From: Blautia pseudococcoides
GTDB lineage: Bacteria; Bacillota; Clostridia; Lachnospirales; Lachnospiraceae
Assembly: GCF_001689125.2 (NCBI RefSeq)
Contig: NZ_CP015405.2
Span: 3,451,001 to 3,515,000 of the forward strand
Length of the DNA stretch: 64,000 bases
Direction: 5' to 3'
The notes under the pieces were generated by a model. It did no database searches, was not told the origin of the DNA, and was given only the letters and a program-made list of their open reading frames with translations. This document shows positions 62,440 to 64,000 of this stretch, piece by piece. Made by a program: the position numbers and the translations under genes. The number at the start of each line of letters is the position of its first letter. Position 1 is the stretch's first letter.

Positions 62440-62628
62440 ATGAGCGGGGAAAAATATCTGTGTCCCTGTTTCAAGGTCACAAAGAAGGATATCAAGGAAG
62501 CCATAAAAGACGGGGCCTCCTCTTTTAAAGAAGTGCGGAAAAGGACCAAAGCCGGAAAAGGCTGCGGCCACTGTGAATGCAAAGTGAAAAAATACGCTAA
62601 AAAGCAGTTAAAAAAACACGCGTCATGA
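62440..62628 (+). CDS. Bfd-like 2Fe-2S ferredoxin coupled to ferritin
   Basis: 62 residues. Four Cys in two pairs: CPCF near the N terminus and CGHCEC further on, the BFD-like [2Fe-2S] pattern (PF04324), with a Lys-rich tail. No Shine-Dalgarno of its own; the ATG at 62440 follows the ferritin stop by 1 nt, so it is translated by coupling. A longer upstream frame inside ferritin is not real. In E. coli Bfd donates electrons to bacterioferritin to mobilise iron; by analogy this protein serves the ferritin next to it. Pairing with a non-heme ferritin instead of bacterioferritin is unusual. Confidence 0.85.
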   Translation: MSGEKYLCPCFKVTKKDIKEAIKDGASSFKEVRKRTKAGKGCGHCECKVKKYAKKQLKKHAS

Positions 62629-62638
62629 ATTTTGACGC

Positions 62639-62696
62639 AAAAATGCCTGCGGGGTCACAATACACTGTGTCGTGATCACCCCGCAGGCATTTTTTA
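62639..62696. terminator. Bidirectional terminator between ferritin operon and YeiH gene
   Basis: AAAAATGCCTGCGGGGT..CAC pairs with GTG..ACCCCGCAGGCATTTTTT; strong on both strands. Confidence 0.88.
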
Positions 62697-62699
62697 TTC

Positions 62700-63728
62700 C
62701 TACCAGATTCCAAGCATTTTCTGCATGACCAGGCTCATGCCCGTAATCCCGGCCCAGCAGCAGGCCCCCATAAAAATTGGCTTCCCGCCTGTCTTTATAA
62801 GCTTCACCACATTGGTATTCAGCCCGATCGCCCCCATTGCCATGACAATGAAAAACTTGCTCAGGGTCTTCAGAGGACTAAAAATCCCCGCCGGGACTCC
62901 AAGGCTCACCCCAGCGGTTGTAATAATAGAAGCCCCCACAAAGTACAGGATAAAGAAGGGGAAAATCTTCTTGAACTCAACCTTATTCCCCTCCTCCTTG
63001 GCATTCTTTGCCCTAACAAATGCCAGTACCAGGGTAATGGGAATGATCGCCAGTGTCCTGGTCAGTTTCACGGTCACGGCCTTGTCAAGAGTGGCTGACC
63101 CCAGATGATAAAGTGAATCCCAAGTGGAGGCAGCAGCGGTTACAGAGGACGTATCATTGACAGCCGTCCCCGCAAAAATTCCGAAAGCCTCCCCGCTGTG
63201 AGTATCAAATCCGATCAAAGCTCCAAAAGCCGGAAACAAAATTGCGGCCAGAATGTTGAACAGAAAGATAACAGAGATAGCCTGAGCCACCTCCTCGTCA
63301 TCTGCATCAATGACCGGTGCCGTAGCCGCAATGGCAGAGCCGCCGCAGATGGAGGAACCGACCCCCACCAAAGTAGATATTTTACCCGGGATCCGCATAA
63401 TCCGGTGCAGTACATAAGCCATCACCAGTGATGTAGTGATCGTTGCTACAATAATGGGAAGGGACTGCTTTCCTGTCTGCAGGATAACGGATAGGTTCAG
63501 ACCGAATCCCAGAAGGATCACTGCATACTGCAGAACCTTTTTAGAAGTAAATGTGATGCCCTGCTGTACGCCAGATCTATCCTTTAGAAGAAGTGTGACC
63601 GCCATACCCAGAAGAATGGCAAAAACCGGTCCGCCGATCACCGGCAGCGCTTTTCCCAAAAACCAGCTGGGCAGTGCGATGGCAAGACAGAGCAAAAGAC
63701 CTTTCCAGTTCTTTTTCAAAAAATCCAT
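62700..63728 (-). CDS. YeiH-family putative sulfate/sulfonate exporter
   Basis: 342 residues, about ten membrane segments (PF03601). Signatures: [40 protein letters not shown], and [20 protein letters not shown]. Proposed in the family to export sulfate or thiosulfate-type anions. A LysR-type gene is divergent, as with yeiE-yeiH in E. coli, and is the likely regulator. Confidence 0.9.
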   Translation of the reverse strand: MDFLKKNWKGLLLCLAIALPSWFLGKALPVIGGPVFAILLGMAVTLLLKDRSGVQQGITFTSKKVLQYAVILLGFGLNLSVILQTGKQSLPIIVATITTSLVMAYVLHRIMRIPGKISTLVGVGSSICGGSAIAATAPVIDADDEEVAQAISVIFLFNILAAILFPAFGALIGFDTHSGEAFGIFAGTAVNDTSSVTAAASTWDSLYHLGSATLDKAVTVKLTRTLAIIPITLVLAFVRAKNAKEEGNKVEFKKIFPFFILYFVGASIITTAGVSLGVPAGIFSPLKTLSKFFIVMAMGAIGLNTNVVKLIKTGGKPIFMGACCWAGITGMSLVMQKMLGIW

Positions 63729-63859
63729 AGTGCTTTTCCCCTTTTCTTATTTGCTTTTCCTGGTATATCTTACCATGGATTTACAATAAAGAAAAATTAT
63801 TTATATTTATTTTTCCATAAATATATTTTATAATATATCCTATACAGGAGGATAAGAAT

Positions 63860-64000
63860 ATGCAGGATTTCCGCATGGAAACTTTTTTAACCGTATGTGA
63901 AGAATTGAATTATACACGCGCTGCCCAGAAGCTGGGGCTGACACAGCCGGCTGTCTCACAGCAAATACATTTTCTGGAGCAGTTCTACAATACACGCCTG
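63860..64000 (+). CDS. LysR-family regulator, N-terminal part (cut by window edge)
   Basis: Starts at the ATG at 63860-63862, 8 nt after AGGAGG, and runs off the right edge. The 47 visible residues are a LysR helix-turn-helix: METFLTVCEELNYTRAAQKL then LTQPAVSQQIHFLEQFYNT. Divergent from the YeiH gene across a 131-bp AT-rich region, its likely operator. Confidence 0.92.
   Translation, partial: MQDFRMETFLTVCEELNYTRAAQKLGLTQPAVSQQIHFLEQFYNTRL

Overview
The window looks like a chromosomal stretch from a gut-type Clostridia, most likely a Lachnospiraceae close to Blautia. This is inference from gene families, strong AGGAGG-type ribosome binding sites, TTGACA/TATAAT promoters, moderate GC and catabolic content; no rRNA or marker gene fixes the taxon. 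No prophage, intact insertion sequence or CRISPR array is visible.

Layout. (1) 1-2.4 kb: two tandem PcsB-like cell-wall proteins, the first cut by the window edge, with matching promoters. (2) 2.5-8.5 kb: an aryl-keto-acid cluster on the minus strand: phenylacetate-CoA ligase, indolepyruvate:ferredoxin oxidoreductase alpha and beta, an ACT-domain protein and a Na+/solute symporter. (3) 8.7-13.8 kb: a PsiE-like membrane protein, an APC permease with a stand-alone histidinol-dehydrogenase homologue, and a divergent MerR-type regulator carrying a zinc motif and a methyltransferase-like tail. (4) 13.9-19.4 kb: a glycoside-type (GPH) transporter, an esterase, a group II intron reverse-transcriptase remnant, and an AraC regulator fused to a GH39-like domain whose two catalytic glutamates are missing. 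(5) 19.4-26.2 kb: M18 aminopeptidase, APC permease and a three-subunit molybdenum hydroxylase (XdhABC type) behind a structured leader with a terminator. (6) 26.4-32.2 kb: MATE exporter, SH3 lipoprotein, orphan LarB, AsnA, and a second MATE exporter flanked by inverted copies of a small repeat. (7) 32.3-42.6 kb: an arabinan/arabinoside island with two GH51 arabinofuranosidases, an intact GH43 and a GH43 relic, an ABC importer without its ATPase, and an ArsR-like regulator with a sensor-like C-terminal region; a short motif recurs upstream of three of its transcription units. (8) 42.7-52.5 kb: YfcC-type carrier, GPH transporter with a UroD-family protein, glyA, tRNA-Phe, FAH hydrolase, an Lrp regulator divergent from an agmatinase-family gene, an M50 protease and a DUF2798 protein. 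(9) 52.7-64 kb: two tRNA-Gly genes, an MntR-like regulator, a very long YhgE/Pip protein facing a TetR regulator across a G-poor tandem-repeat array and a 209-bp near-palindrome, DUF975, PfkB and XRE genes, ferritin coupled to a Bfd-like ferredoxin, YeiH and a divergent LysR gene cut by the window end.

Together the genes describe a fermentative anaerobe taking up amino acids and plant pentosides. Aromatic 2-oxo acids can be oxidised to aryl-CoA with ATP recovery through the ligase, and arabinosides are imported and cleaved inside the cell (no signal peptides on the glycosidases). The least ordinary items are the pseudo-glycosidase AraC sensor, the palindrome plus repeat array at 57.2-57.8 kb, the molybdenum-hydroxylase leader, and the recurring motif of the arabinose island.
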